This document shows, piece after piece, positions 25,828 through 34,154 of a stretch of DNA of 64,000 bases. Made by a program: the position numbers and the translations under genes. Numbering within the stretch: the first letter of the stretch is position 1; every line of letters begins with the position of its first letter. The notes below the pieces were generated by a model. It saw only the letters and a list, made by a program, of their open reading frames with translations, did no database searches and had not been told where the DNA came from. The stretch comes from Hebobacterum sp964559435 (GTDB taxonomy: Bacteria > Armatimonadota > Hebobacteria > Hebobacterales > Hebobacteraceae), in the NCBI GenBank assembly GCA_964559435.1, contig CAZLHI010000013.1, positions 1-64,000 of the forward strand. The letters run 5' to 3'.

Positions 25828-27198
25828 ATGAACGTCATCGTCATTGTGCTGGACAGCTTGAGGCAGGACCATGTGAGCTTGTACAACCGCGGCGCGGGGC
25901 CTTTCGGCGACGTGCCTGCGTGTAAGACGCCCCACCTCGACAGGTTCGCCGAGGATTGTATCGTCTTCCACAACGCCTATCCCGAGGGGCTGCCGACGAT
26001 GCCGGTGCGGCTGGCCCTCATGACCGGGCAGTGGACGCTGCCCTTCAGAAGCTGGGAGCCACTCCGTGAAACCGACGTCACTATCGCCGAGATCCTGGGC
26101 GGCCGCGGGTATGTCTGTGGGCTGATCTCCGATACCTATCACTATCGGGCGCCGGGGATGAACTACCACCGGGGTTTCCGCGCCTATCGCTGGATTCGCG
26201 GGCAGGAGTACGACCCCTATGTCTCCTCGCCGAGCCGCCGGAACGTGGACGAGTATGTGAACGACAACTTCGATCCGGTGTGGCGGGCGCGTGTGGAGCA
26301 GTTCCTCGCCAATACCGATGGCTTCACCGAGGAGTCGCACTGGTTCCCCGCGCAGGTCGTGGGCGAGAGCATGGAGTGGCTGCGGAGGAACCGCAGCCAC
26401 GAGAAGATCATGCTGTGGGTCGATTCATTCGACCCACATGAGCCCTGGGATCCGCCGGCGCGGTGGGACACCTACGGCGAGGCGAGCTACTCCGGCCCCC
26501 GCATCATCATGCCGACGGGGGGCGCGATGGGGGACTGGGCATCGCCGGAGCAAGTGCGGCTGATTCGCGGGCTGTACGCGGGTGAGGTGGCCTTTGTGGA
26601 TCACTGCTTCGGGCGGCTGTTCGAGGCGATGGGGGAGCTGGGGTATCTCGACGACTCGATCATCGTCATCACCAACGATCACGGCCACCCGCTGGGGGAC
26701 CACGACAAGTTTCTTAAGGGCACGGACCGGATGCACAGCGAGCTGCTGAAGTGCCCGTTCCTGGTCAGGTTGCCGGGCGGCCGCAACGGCGGCCGGGAGA
26801 CGAAGGCGCTGGTGCAATTCCACGACGTGCTGCCGACCATTCTCGATCTGCTGGAGATGAGAAACGACACCCTTGCCATGCACGGGCGCTCCTTCCGCGC
26901 GCTGCTTGAGGGTGATGCCGAAGCCCACCGTCAGGCCGTGATCTCCGGCTATCACCCCGGACAGGAGCGGTGTGTGCGAGATGAGGTGTGGTCCTACGTC
27001 CGCCGGCCGGAGGGCCAGCCAGACGAGCTGTTCAACCTGGAAGAGGATCCGCGGGAGAAGCACAACGTGATCGACGAGCAGGCGGAGGAGGCGCGACGCC
27101 TGGCCTCGCAGTTCGGGCCATACTTCTTCCAAACCCCGGTTCGCGAGATCAAGGGATTGCAGGGAAGATACGAAATGGGATCGGCCTGCGTGGGCTGA
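25828..27198 (+). CDS. Sulfatase-like hydrolase with Thr at the formylglycine position
   Basis: A 456-residue alkaline-phosphatase-superfamily enzyme starting at ATG 25828 with AGGAG upstream. Metal-site segments are IVLDSLRQDH (residues 6-15) and TNDHGHPLGDHDKFLKG. The sulfatase signature region reads LPTMPVRLALMTG: the Cys or Ser that would become formylglycine in [CS]xPxR is Thr57 (codon 25996-25998). No signal peptide is present, so it is cytoplasmic. Classical formylglycine-dependent sulfatase activity is therefore doubtful; a Thr-nucleophile phospho- or sulfo-hydrolase is an alternative. A 221-bp gene-free gap separates it from DUF1854. Confidence 0.8.
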   Translation: MNVIVIVLDSLRQDHVSLYNRGAGPFGDVPACKTPHLDRFAEDCIVFHNAYPEGLPTMPVRLALMTGQWTLPFRSWEPLRETDVTIAEILGGRGYVCGLISDTYHYRAPGMNYHRGFRAYRWIRGQEYDPYVSSPSRRNVDEYVNDNFDPVWRARVEQFLANTDGFTEESHWFPAQVVGESMEWLRRNRSHEKIMLWVDSFDPHEPWDPPARWDTYGEASYSGPRIIMPTGGAMGDWASPEQVRLIRGLYAGEVAFVDHCFGRLFEAMGELGYLDDSIIVITNDHGHPLGDHDKFLKGTDRMHSELLKCPFLVRLPGGRNGGRETKALVQFHDVLPTILDLLEMRNDTLAMHGRSFRALLEGDAEAHRQAVISGYHPGQERCVRDEVWSYVRRPEGQPDELFNLEEDPREKHNVIDEQAEEARRLASQFGPYFFQTPVREIKGLQGRYEMGSACVG

Positions 27199-27295
27199 GT
27201 CGGCCAGCGACAGGGAGCAGCCCGCGATCAAGCTTCCGGCCGCCATGCTGCCGGTTGACCGCCTTGCCGGTGGCAGGTAAAATCCCTACTCACAA

Positions 27296-28948
27296 ATGAG
27301 CATAGACGCCGCTAGCACTGAGCGCCACCCCACATCTCCGGCGGCCCCGCCCCCGGCGGGCGCAACGCTCGCCAGCTTCGTCCTGTTTGCGGCTCTTCCC
27401 GCGCTTCTCGCCATGATCTATGCGGCCTCGGAGTGGTGGTATCTCGTCGGCGGGTTCGGCTTTCCCTCGGACGCGGCCTGGGCGCGGGCCGTCTTCGCGC
27501 GCAATCTGGCTATTCGGGAGGGGCTGTGCTTCAATCCGGGCATGCCCGTCGCCGGCGCGGCGGGTTCGTCTTGGATCGCGGCACTCGCGGTCGTCGGCTT
27601 CTTCACTGGGAAGTTCCTCACGGCCGCGAAGCTCCTGGGAGTTCTGTCGGTCATCCTCACGGCTTACCTCGCGTGGTATGTTGCGTTCGCGGTGCTGGGT
27701 GACTGGCGGTTCGCCTTCATCGCTGGGCTTCTCGTCGCCGCGAGTCCACAGCTGACGGCGCAGGGGCTGAGCGGAACCGAGGCCGCGTGGTCCGCGCTCA
27801 TGCTGATGGCGGCGCTTTACTGGCATGCAGTCGGCTGGGACGGGACGGTCTATCAGCGTGCAGTGGGCGCCGCTGCAATCGGTCTGGCCGCGCTCAGCCG
27901 TCCAGAGCTCGTGTTGCTGCTTCCACTGCTCGTGATCGACCGAGGGCTCGCGTCGCTCGTCCACGAGAAGGCCGGGGAGCGCCTGCGCGGCGGGCTGCTC
28001 AGAAGCATCCCGGAGCTCGGGGGCGCGGTGGCTTTGGTCGCGCCCTTCGTCGTCTACAACATGGAGTGCGGCGGTCCGGTCTGGCAGCAGCCTGAGATGT
28101 CGCTGCGCATGCCCGCCCTGTGGACATGGGCGAGCGCCACCCTCGATGGACTGTGGTTCGACAATCCGCTTGTCTTCCTCGCGGCTCTGATCGGCGCGCC
28201 GATCGCCCTCATTTCATCAATGCGGCGGGGCTGCGCGTATCCGAGCTTCCTCTTGCTGCTCGTCCCGCTGGTGGCGGTCGTCTTACCGGGGTCGATCTGG
28301 CCCCAGGCAGGCGCGAGCAATGGGGTCTACACCGCGACCTATCTCACGCCGGTTGCCGCAGTTCTGGGCGCGTGTGGGCTCTTCCCGCTCCACCGGGGCC
28401 TGCGACAGGTCTCCACGAGGAGGCGAACGAGAGGGCGTCGCTTTGCGCTAGGGGCGACCATCGGGGTTGGGCTCGTAGCGGTGTTCCTCAGCGTTGCGGC
28501 AGAGCACCGGTACGCATGGCACGACCACGGCTTCCGGGTGAGGAAGGTGAGCGATCTCCAGGGATGCATTGGGCGCTGGGCGGCCGATCACGTGGCCGCC
28601 GATGCCTCCATCGCCAGCCGGGAGGTGGGCGCGATCGGCTTCTTCTCCCGGAGGCGGATGGTCGACCTCGGCGGCACCATCTCCCAGCAGGGACTGGAGT
28701 ACTTGACCCGCCCGGGTGCCCCCGACACCAATCTGCTCGCCTACCTGGACACAGTGCGGCCCTCGCACCTGGCCATCCGCCCCTCCGACTTCCCCGACCT
28801 GGCCCAGCGCGCCGATCTGCTGACGCCGGTGGTCACGGCCGTGGTCGAGAATCCGTTCTCCGGCGGCGAGACCACCATGGTTCTCTACGAGACCCCCTGG
28901 CCGCCGCTGTCGGTGATTGAGGCGAGGGCCCAGGTGCAGGGGCGCTGA
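27296..28948 (+). CDS. GT-C-like polytopic membrane glycosyltransferase
   Basis: A 550-residue protein with about nine to eleven predicted membrane helices. After the first helix an extracytoplasmic loop reads DAAWARAVFARNLAIREGL followed by FNPGMPV; this matches the acidic-loop pattern of GT-C lipid-linked sugar transferases. Later helices alternate with short loops, and a soluble C-terminal domain begins near residue 400 (IASREVGAIGFFSRR, MVDLGGTISQQGL). It probably transfers a sugar from a polyprenyl donor on the outer face of the membrane. The ribosome site before ATG 27296 is weak, so the start is less certain. Substrate unknown. Confidence 0.6.
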   Translation: MSIDAASTERHPTSPAAPPPAGATLASFVLFAALPALLAMIYAASEWWYLVGGFGFPSDAAWARAVFARNLAIREGLCFNPGMPVAGAAGSSWIAALAVVGFFTGKFLTAAKLLGVLSVILTAYLAWYVAFAVLGDWRFAFIAGLLVAASPQLTAQGLSGTEAAWSALMLMAALYWHAVGWDGTVYQRAVGAAAIGLAALSRPELVLLLPLLVIDRGLASLVHEKAGERLRGGLLRSIPELGGAVALVAPFVVYNMECGGPVWQQPEMSLRMPALWTWASATLDGLWFDNPLVFLAALIGAPIALISSMRRGCAYPSFLLLLVPLVAVVLPGSIWPQAGASNGVYTATYLTPVAAVLGACGLFPLHRGLRQVSTRRRTRGRRFALGATIGVGLVAVFLSVAAEHRYAWHDHGFRVRKVSDLQGCIGRWAADHVAADASIASREVGAIGFFSRRRMVDLGGTISQQGLEYLTRPGAPDTNLLAYLDTVRPSHLAIRPSDFPDLAQRADLLTPVVTAVVENPFSGGETTMVLYETPWPPLSVIEARAQVQGR

Positions 28949-29004
28949 CCGGCCGCTCCCTCCACGATGGGCAACCCGGGCGATGACATCCCCGCGCTCC
29001 CGTC

Positions 29005-29772
29005 TCAAGTTCTGCGGTGGTACCCGTCGAGCGTGTCGAAGCGCGTCAGCAAATCCAGGAGCATCAGGAACCCTGGGGTCAGGAGTAGGGTGAAGTAGAC
29101 TACGCCGTAGAGCACACCGCTGTAGACGTACTCCCCTGACATGTCGCCCACGGCGAACATGAGGCTCCTGGCGCCGAACTGCGCGACCATCGTGATGATG
29201 AAGGCGAGCACGATGGTGAGGAATTGCGCGGACGCGACAGCACGACACCTCATCGAGCAGTAGAGGCCGAGCGAGGTCGCCGCCACGCCACCGACTATCA
29301 CCGCTCCATAGGCCGTCAATATGGCATAGAGGATGGCCGGGTCAGGCCGGCTCGCCGCGAGGAGAAGCACCACTACCGGCAGGAGGATGACACCGACAGA
29401 CCAGAGGGGAAGGAGCGTGCCGAGGAGCTTCCCGAGCACGATCCCCCTGCCGCCCAGGCGGGACATGATGAGCGCGTCCCACGTGCCCGACATGCGCTCT
29501 TGAGTGATTGAACGGGACGAACTGAACGCCGCGACCAGCAGCGAAAGGCCGCTCCACGCAGACGCAGCGGCCCTGGCTATCACCTCCGAGAAGCCTTCAG
29601 AGATCGTGGCCAGATAGGCGCCGAGCACGAAAGAGCCGCCGAGGGCAACGACCGCCAAGATGACGCGGACGCGGGGGCTCGCCCGGCGGATGATCCGCGG
29701 CACCGCCTCCCGTCGCAGGATGGGGTTGTCCAGGAGATCGGCAAAGCGCAAGCGCTTGGGAGGCGCGCTCAT
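29005..29772 (-). CDS. ABC-2 type transporter permease
   Basis: A 255-residue membrane protein with about six helices. The segment SITQERMSGTWDALIMSRL after helix 2 is the cytoplasmic coupling element typical of ABC-2 permeases. No ATPase gene is adjacent in the window, so the partner must be elsewhere. It follows the ECF/pseudo-radical-SAM gene on the same strand with a 60-nt gap and may be co-transcribed with it, making it a possible output of that regulator. Inner membrane. Confidence 0.75.
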   Translation of the reverse strand: MSAPPKRLRFADLLDNPILRREAVPRIIRRASPRVRVILAVVALGGSFVLGAYLATISEGFSEVIARAAASAWSGLSLLVAAFSSSRSITQERMSGTWDALIMSRLGGRGIVLGKLLGTLLPLWSVGVILLPVVVLLLAASRPDPAILYAILTAYGAVIVGGVAATSLGLYCSMRCRAVASAQFLTIVLAFIITMVAQFGARSLMFAVGDMSGEYVYSGVLYGVVYFTLLLTPGFLMLLDLLTRFDTLDGYHRRT

Positions 29773-29832
29773 GTGGGCCCGCTTTCTTCACGGCCGGCAA
29801 GAAGCCCTGTTGCCCTGCTTAGTCTCGCACCA

Positions 29833-31539
29833 TCACCAGGGGAACGGAAGCCACGGAATGTCGTTCTCGGCCCGCCATGCCTCGAGCCACTTCTGGCGAA
29901 CCATGTAGAGGCCGCTGTGGTAATCCAGCTGGCCGTAGAACAGCTTCCGGCTCTCGGAGTCACCGTACCGCTTCGCCAGGTCCGCATCAGACGGGGGAGC
30001 CGGCGACTCAATGTTCGCCAGCGTCTCATAGAGCTGCTGCGGCGTCTCTTCCTTCAGATTGCCCACTCGGACCGTGGGCAGCGGACGAGTGTCATTGATC
30101 AGGACGTCAAGGCAAGGGGAAACCCACAGATGAAGGCGCTGCTTCGTGTCAGCTGCCTTGCCCTGGGGAGGTGCCTCCTCTGTCGTCTCCACAGCGCGCT
30201 TGACATGCGCAGCCTCGGTGAAAGCCTCCGGATCTGACCAGAAATCCTGATAGCCCCAGTTCACGTCCAGCCCTTCGGGCCGCAGCCCAACGAGATCCTC
30301 GGGCTCCGGCTGAAGGTCGGCGTGCTCAGGTTGGACCCAGAGGCAAAACGGATATGTGGGCACGAAGCGCTCGCCGCCGAGCGAGCGGACCAGAGTCGCC
30401 AGCTCACCGATCTCCCCAGTGTTGCGAGTCGTCACGATGAGGTTTGCCCCGGTCTCGATCCCGGCTTCGCGACATCGTTCCATCGCGGTCACGATCGCAT
30501 CGAACGCGCCGGGCCGCTGGCAGAGCTCGTCGTGCGTCTCGCGCAGGCCGGCGAAGGTGAACCACACATGCCGCAGCCGGGCTTCCCTGAAGTCCGCCAG
30601 CAGCTCTGGTGCGTCGGAATCGCGGGCGAGCTGCCAGCCGTCGGTGATGACCAGCCGCCCCTCTTCGCTGTCTTGAAAGGCCTCGTTCCCGACCTCCGCG
30701 CTGCGCAGGAACGACCACACCTCGATCGGCTTCTCGTGGTAGAACAACTCCAGAGCAGGCCACAGCTCCAGCTTCCCCGCCAACGGCCGCTCACCGGCCA
30801 CCAGGGCGGCGCGCAGCCGCTCCACCGCGAACTTCACCTGGTCCCACGATAGCCGCTCCTCCGAGAAGAGAGGCTCGAACATCGGCTGGGTTGCCCAGCG
30901 AGGTCCTCCGACCTGCAAGCCTACTGACAGCGACTCGTAGACTGGCGGCCGCTCCGCGATCAGCTTCGCCTTGGCCGCCAGATCGATGGGCATACTGAAC
31001 ACTGCTGACTTTCTCTTTGCGTCGCTCACGAGCACCTCCAGGTCTCCCCGCAGGGCCTGCCGCGCCCGCCACAAACGCGTCTTCACGGCCCCCGCGGTGA
31101 TCTCGAGGTGACCGGCCACTTCCGCCACCGACAGCCCGCCGAAGTAGTGCAGCAGCACCGGCTCGCGCAGGTCCTCCGAGAGACCCTCCAGCGCGCCGGC
31201 CACGATCAGCCGCTGCTCGACTCTATCCTGCCAGGGGCTCTGCCACTCCAGGCCCATGAGGCGCGACATCCGCTCCCGGAGCTGCCGTTCGTACCGGTGG
31301 TTCCTTAGCGATTCCAGGAAGACGTTTCGCGCAATGGCGAGCAGCCAGGGGATCGGATGCTGGACCTCGGTGCCGTCGGCGAGCGCGCAATACGCTCGTA
31401 CGAAGGTCTCCTGGGCGAGTTCGCTCGCCTCCCCCGGCGAGTCTGCCCGCGCGAGCAGATAGCGCAGGACCGGCCCCTGCCCCTCGCGCACGAGTGCCTC
31501 GAACTCAATGGGCTGAGTTGTCGGCCTCGGCCGTGCCAT
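29833..31539 (-). CDS. ECF sigma factor fused to a cysteine-free radical-SAM/SPASM-like region
   Basis: A 568-residue protein. Residues 10-80 form sigma region 2 (ASELAQETFVRAY, PWLLAIARNVFLESLRN). Residues 105-165 form region 4 (EPVLLHYFGGLSVAEVAGHL, ITAGAVKTRLWRARQALR). Residues 195-400 resemble a radical-SAM barrel: RLVITDGWQLAR, FTFAGLRETHDELCQRPGAF and AGIETGANLIVTTRN align with common motifs, but no CxxxCxxC triad exists. Residues 465-510 look SPASM-like (LHLWVSPCLDVLIND, RVGNLKEETPQQLYE), with only Cys476. The fusion probably senses a ligand or peptide. No anti-sigma gene is adjacent, so the extension may control activity. Its ribosome site is buried in a hairpin. Confidence 0.75.
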   Translation of the reverse strand: MARPRPTTQPIEFEALVREGQGPVLRYLLARADSPGEASELAQETFVRAYCALADGTEVQHPIPWLLAIARNVFLESLRNHRYERQLRERMSRLMGLEWQSPWQDRVEQRLIVAGALEGLSEDLREPVLLHYFGGLSVAEVAGHLEITAGAVKTRLWRARQALRGDLEVLVSDAKRKSAVFSMPIDLAAKAKLIAERPPVYESLSVGLQVGGPRWATQPMFEPLFSEERLSWDQVKFAVERLRAALVAGERPLAGKLELWPALELFYHEKPIEVWSFLRSAEVGNEAFQDSEEGRLVITDGWQLARDSDAPELLADFREARLRHVWFTFAGLRETHDELCQRPGAFDAIVTAMERCREAGIETGANLIVTTRNTGEIGELATLVRSLGGERFVPTYPFCLWVQPEHADLQPEPEDLVGLRPEGLDVNWGYQDFWSDPEAFTEAAHVKRAVETTEEAPPQGKAADTKQRLHLWVSPCLDVLINDTRPLPTVRVGNLKEETPQQLYETLANIESPAPPSDADLAKRYGDSESRKLFYGQLDYHSGLYMVRQKWLEAWRAENDIPWLPFPW

Positions 31540-31544
31540 CAGTC

Positions 31545-31560
31545 ACCTCTGTAAAGAGGT
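31545..31560 (-). promoter_or_regulatory. Hairpin masking the ribosome site of the ECF/radical-SAM-like gene
   Basis: On the minus strand, ACCUCU pairs perfectly with AGAGGU around a four-nt loop, and AGAGGU is the only ribosome site, five nt before the ATG at 31539. Folding would hide it. This is consistent with a thermosensor-like or factor-relieved translational switch. Confidence 0.5.
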
Positions 31561-31635
31561 TGCACGAGGACGCTCCGTGGTCACATCCGGGATGCCGGCG
31601 CGAGTGCTTCCGGTGGAGCGATCCTCAGGCGAGGG

Positions 31636-32085
31636 TCACTCGTGCTCGTCTTCCTGCCTGCGCGCCTCCGCCACCCGTGTCACCATCTCGACGACCTCGG
31701 CAGCGTGTGGGGGACGAGTCAGGCAGAAGTCCGCGCCACACTGCCACGCCAGAAAGACGTCCCGTTCGCTCTCGGGGTCGACGAAGACGCCGACGGGCAC
31801 GTTCCTTCCGCGACGCGCGGCCAGTTGCACGAGCGCGAGTGCCTCCGTCCAGTGTGGCTCGCCGCACTGCTTGTCGAGAATGAGGAGCTGTCCCTCGCGC
31901 CGGCCGATCGCTTCCAGCGCGGCCTCGCCGCTGGGAAGCATGATGACCTGATAGCCCGCCTCGGTCAGCGCCTTCAGCAGCGCGCTGCGCAGCGCCTCCT
32001 CCGGCTCGACCAGCAGAACCGTCTTCAGCGCCCAGGGCTCGCCATCCGGTACTCCCAGGGAAGCCTTCTCGTGATCGGACATCAT
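31636..32085 (-). CDS. Degenerate receiver (CheY-like) domain protein
   Basis: A 149-residue protein; the best start is ATG 32085 (MMSDHEK), with AGGGAG nine nt upstream; ATG 32094 is an alternative. Residues 20-140 form a receiver fold: TVLLVEPEEAL gives the acidic pocket, LLILDKQ the phospho-acceptor Asp, and FVDPESERD and CLTRPPHAAEVV stand at the conserved Thr and Lys positions. The usual switch Thr is replaced and the invariant Lys is Arg, so phosphorylation may be weak or absent. It follows a truncated sigma region 4 in the same frame. Cytoplasmic. Confidence 0.65.
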   Translation of the reverse strand: MMSDHEKASLGVPDGEPWALKTVLLVEPEEALRSALLKALTEAGYQVIMLPSGEAALEAIGRREGQLLILDKQCGEPHWTEALALVQLAARRGRNVPVGVFVDPESERDVFLAWQCGADFCLTRPPHAAEVVEMVTRVAEARRQEDEHE

Positions 32086-32190
32086 GTTGAGCATCTCCCT
32101 TCGCAGCTTGGCGCGGGCGCGATGGAGCCGGCTCTTGACCGCGCTCGTGGATAGCGACAGCGTCTCAGCAAGCTCCCGGTGTGAGACAGA
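32086..32190 (-). pseudogene. Sigma-70 region 4 remnant
   Basis: The frame upstream of the receiver protein encodes SVSHRELAETLSLSTSAVK followed by SRLHRARAKLRREM, a complete ECF region 4 recognition helix. Region 2 and a start codon are missing: the similarity begins two codons after the stop of the GNAT gene. There is no in-frame ATG, GTG or TTG before 32094 outside the GNAT gene. It looks like the tail of a sigma/receiver fusion cut by a rearrangement. Confidence 0.6.
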
Positions 32191-32191
32191 C

Positions 32192-32671
32192 CTATAACCC
32201 CTTGCGCAGGTGCACCGCGTGGGGCTCGAAGCCCATCTCCCGCCAGAAGGCGTTGGAGACGGGATTGTCGGCGGCGACGGAGAGGCGGACCTCGCGGAAG
32301 CCGCGGTCGCGGGCGCGCCCTGCAATCGCCTCGAAGAGCCGCTGGCCGAGGCCGCGGCGGCGCCACTCGGCCGTCACCGCGAGGTTGGTGACGAAAACAT
32401 GGGGCGGGACGTCGAAGACCGGGGGGTCCTCGCCCGGCCTCGCCATGGCGAAGGCGACGAGCTCGCTCCCGGCCTCGGCCACCAGGATGATGTGGCCTTC
32501 ATCAATCATGCATTCGTCCAGGTGTTGAAGCCAGATGTCGAGCGCGTCCGCCTTCATGTGGCGGAAGCGCACTTCATAGGGCTTGTGGAAGTCCATGAGT
32601 TCCTGCCACAGCGCGCCGATGGCCCCGCGGTCTTCGAGTGTGGCCTGTCTTATGTGAACATCATCGCTCAT
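32192..32671 (-). CDS. GNAT family N-acetyltransferase
   Basis: A 159-residue acetyltransferase starting at ATG 32671, which overlaps the stop of the upstream methyltransferase (ATGA). The acetyl-CoA loop is visible in FVTNLAVTAEWRRRGLGQRLF, with the RRxGLG pyrophosphate signature, followed by AADNPVSNAFWREMGF, the typical last strand and helix. Substrate unknown. It is the third gene of a tightly coupled operon behind two methyltransferases, suggesting joint modification of one small molecule or macromolecule. Its stop abuts the sigma-remnant breakpoint. Confidence 0.85.
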   Translation of the reverse strand: MSDDVHIRQATLEDRGAIGALWQELMDFHKPYEVRFRHMKADALDIWLQHLDECMIDEGHIILVAEAGSELVAFAMARPGEDPPVFDVPPHVFVTNLAVTAEWRRRGLGQRLFEAIAGRARDRGFREVRLSVAADNPVSNAFWREMGFEPHAVHLRKGL

Positions 32672-33318
32672 TGTGCCACTCGCTTTCTGGCGAGGAGGCG
32701 CCAGTGGAACCTGCTGCTGTCGCCCTCCCTCCATTCATGCTCGTGGAGGGAGAGGATGTCATAAGCGTGGAGCAGCTCGCACACCTCTTCCTCGGTGGAG
32801 TAGTGGTGAGGGATCGGCCCCTCGGGGTGGTTCGGATCGACCCAGGTGCCGGGCTCGATCTCGGTGCCCCGGCCGCAGTGCATGTGCCGCGGCGTTGGCG
32901 TCACCCAGACGAAGTGGCCACCGGGCGCGAGCGTGCGCGCGATCTCGGCCAGTATTCGCTCGAGTGTCGCCCGGTCCGTGTGATGGATGACGTGCGAGCC
33001 AAGCGCGCCGTCGAAGTGGCCGTCGGGGAACGGATAGTCGGTCATCTCCGTCTCGATGACGTTCGCCGTGAGCCCCGCTTCCTCCAGGTTCGCCTTGCAG
33101 GCCGCGAGAGCAGCAGGCGCATTGTCGGTGGCCGTGACTTCGAAGCCGCGGGCGGCCAGGTAGACGGTATGTCGGCCGAGGCCGCAGCCGATGTCGAGGA
33201 TGCGACGCCGCCCCTCGGCCTCCAGGCGGTCGGCCATATCCACTACCTCTTGGATGGGCGGCATCGCCTCCCAGCGCGCCCTCACCTTCGGGTCTTGCCA
33301 GAGATCCTGCCAGCCCAT
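32668..33318 (-). CDS. Class I SAM-dependent methyltransferase
   Basis: A 216-residue protein starting at ATG 33318 (MGWQDLWQDP), sharing one nt with the stop of the preceding gene (TGATG). SAM-binding motif I is ILDIGCGLGRHTVYLAARG, followed by VTATDNAP for motif II, GHFDGALGSHVIHH and ARTLAPGGHFVWVTPT. The methylated substrate is not predictable. It has four-nt overlap with the GNAT gene downstream, indicating strict co-translation. Cytoplasmic. Confidence 0.88.
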   Translation of the reverse strand: MGWQDLWQDPKVRARWEAMPPIQEVVDMADRLEAEGRRRILDIGCGLGRHTVYLAARGFEVTATDNAPAALAACKANLEEAGLTANVIETEMTDYPFPDGHFDGALGSHVIHHTDRATLERILAEIARTLAPGGHFVWVTPTPRHMHCGRGTEIEPGTWVDPNHPEGPIPHHYSTEEEVCELLHAYDILSLHEHEWREGDSSRFHWRLLARKRVAQ

Positions 33319-34082
33319 CAGCGCGACTCCTCCGGCTTCCTCGCCACTATGATGAGACCCCTCGAATCGTGCCCGTAGTCCGAGCCATCGTATCCCCCGT
33401 AAGACCGCGCCCACTCGAGCCCGACTCGGCGGAACATTCCCATCCACTCGGAATGCGAGTACATCCGCAGCACGAACCCGGTCTGCCGTCGCGCGCCGTC
33501 AGGAGCGATGATGGTCCGCGCCATCGTGACCCGCGATCTCACCACATCCCAGTCTTCCTGGTCCAGCACGGTGTGCCCGTTGCCTTCCCACCAGTCCTTG
33601 CGGCCGTTGCCCAGCCATGAGGTCGTCCGCTCCCGGTTGTGATGGTCGATGAGCAATAGCCCTCCCGGCCGCAGCGCCGTCCGTATGGCCCGCAGGACGC
33701 GCTCGTCCTCTTCATCCGTCTCCAGATAGCCAAACGATGTGAAGAGCAACACCACCGCGTCGAACTTGTTCTCCCATGGCAGCTCTCGCATATCGCCCTG
33801 CACGAACTCCACCTCGACGCCGGCCTCTGCCGCTCTCTCCCGTGCCAGGCCTAGCAAGTACTCTGACAGATCGAACCCCGTCACACAGAAGCCGCGCTTC
33901 GCCAGCTCGACGGCATGGCGGCCCTGCCCGCAGCAGAGGTCCAGTATGCGCGCCCCGGGCTGAAGCTCGAGGGCGGAGACGACGAAGTCGCACTGAGGAG
34001 CTGTTCGCTCCTCGAGCCACTCGCCGCCGCGCAGATGAAACCGCATGTAATCTTCGCCGAAGAACTCCTCGTACCATGCCAT
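33318..34082 (-). CDS. Class I SAM-dependent methyltransferase (operon leader)
   Basis: A 254-residue protein. I start it at ATG 34082 (MAWYEEFFGEDY), with AGAGGAT seven nt upstream; a TTG at 34115 would start inside a leader hairpin. Motif I is ILDLCCGQGRHAVELAKRG, motif II VTGFDLSEYLL, then FVQGDMRELPW, FDAVVLLFTSFGYL and LRPGGLLLIDHHN. The C-terminal part (TIIAPDGARRQTGFVLRMYS) is like small-molecule methyltransferases. It is first gene of a coupled methyltransferase/methyltransferase/GNAT operon with two leader stem-loops. Confidence 0.88.
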   Translation of the reverse strand: MAWYEEFFGEDYMRFHLRGGEWLEERTAPQCDFVVSALELQPGARILDLCCGQGRHAVELAKRGFCVTGFDLSEYLLGLARERAAEAGVEVEFVQGDMRELPWENKFDAVVLLFTSFGYLETDEEDERVLRAIRTALRPGGLLLIDHHNRERTTSWLGNGRKDWWEGNGHTVLDQEDWDVVRSRVTMARTIIAPDGARRQTGFVLRMYSHSEWMGMFRRVGLEWARSYGGYDGSDYGHDSRGLIIVARKPEESR

Positions 34083-34097
34083 CGCTGGATCCTCTCC

Positions 34098-34113
34098 GGT
34101 CCGCTTGCGGACC
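34098..34113 (-). promoter_or_regulatory. Leader stem-loop adjoining the methyltransferase ribosome site
   Basis: GGTCCGC (34098-34104) and GCGGACC (34107-34113) are perfect complements around two nt. The hairpin lies immediately upstream of the AGAGGAT ribosome site of the gene starting at 34082. Confidence 0.45.
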
Positions 34114-34125
34114 AAGAAATGCAGA

Positions 34126-34154
34126 AAGCCACAGGCCTCGCTGGCCTGTGGCTT
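34126..34154 (-). terminator. Strong stem-loop in the methyltransferase operon leader, possible attenuator
   Basis: A perfect 12-bp stem (34126-34137 with 34143-34154) with a five-nt loop. On the minus strand it is followed by TCTGCATTTCTT, a moderately T-rich run, so it could end transcription before the operon at 34082 or end an upstream transcript. The second hairpin at 34098-34113 is only 12 bp away. Confidence 0.45.
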
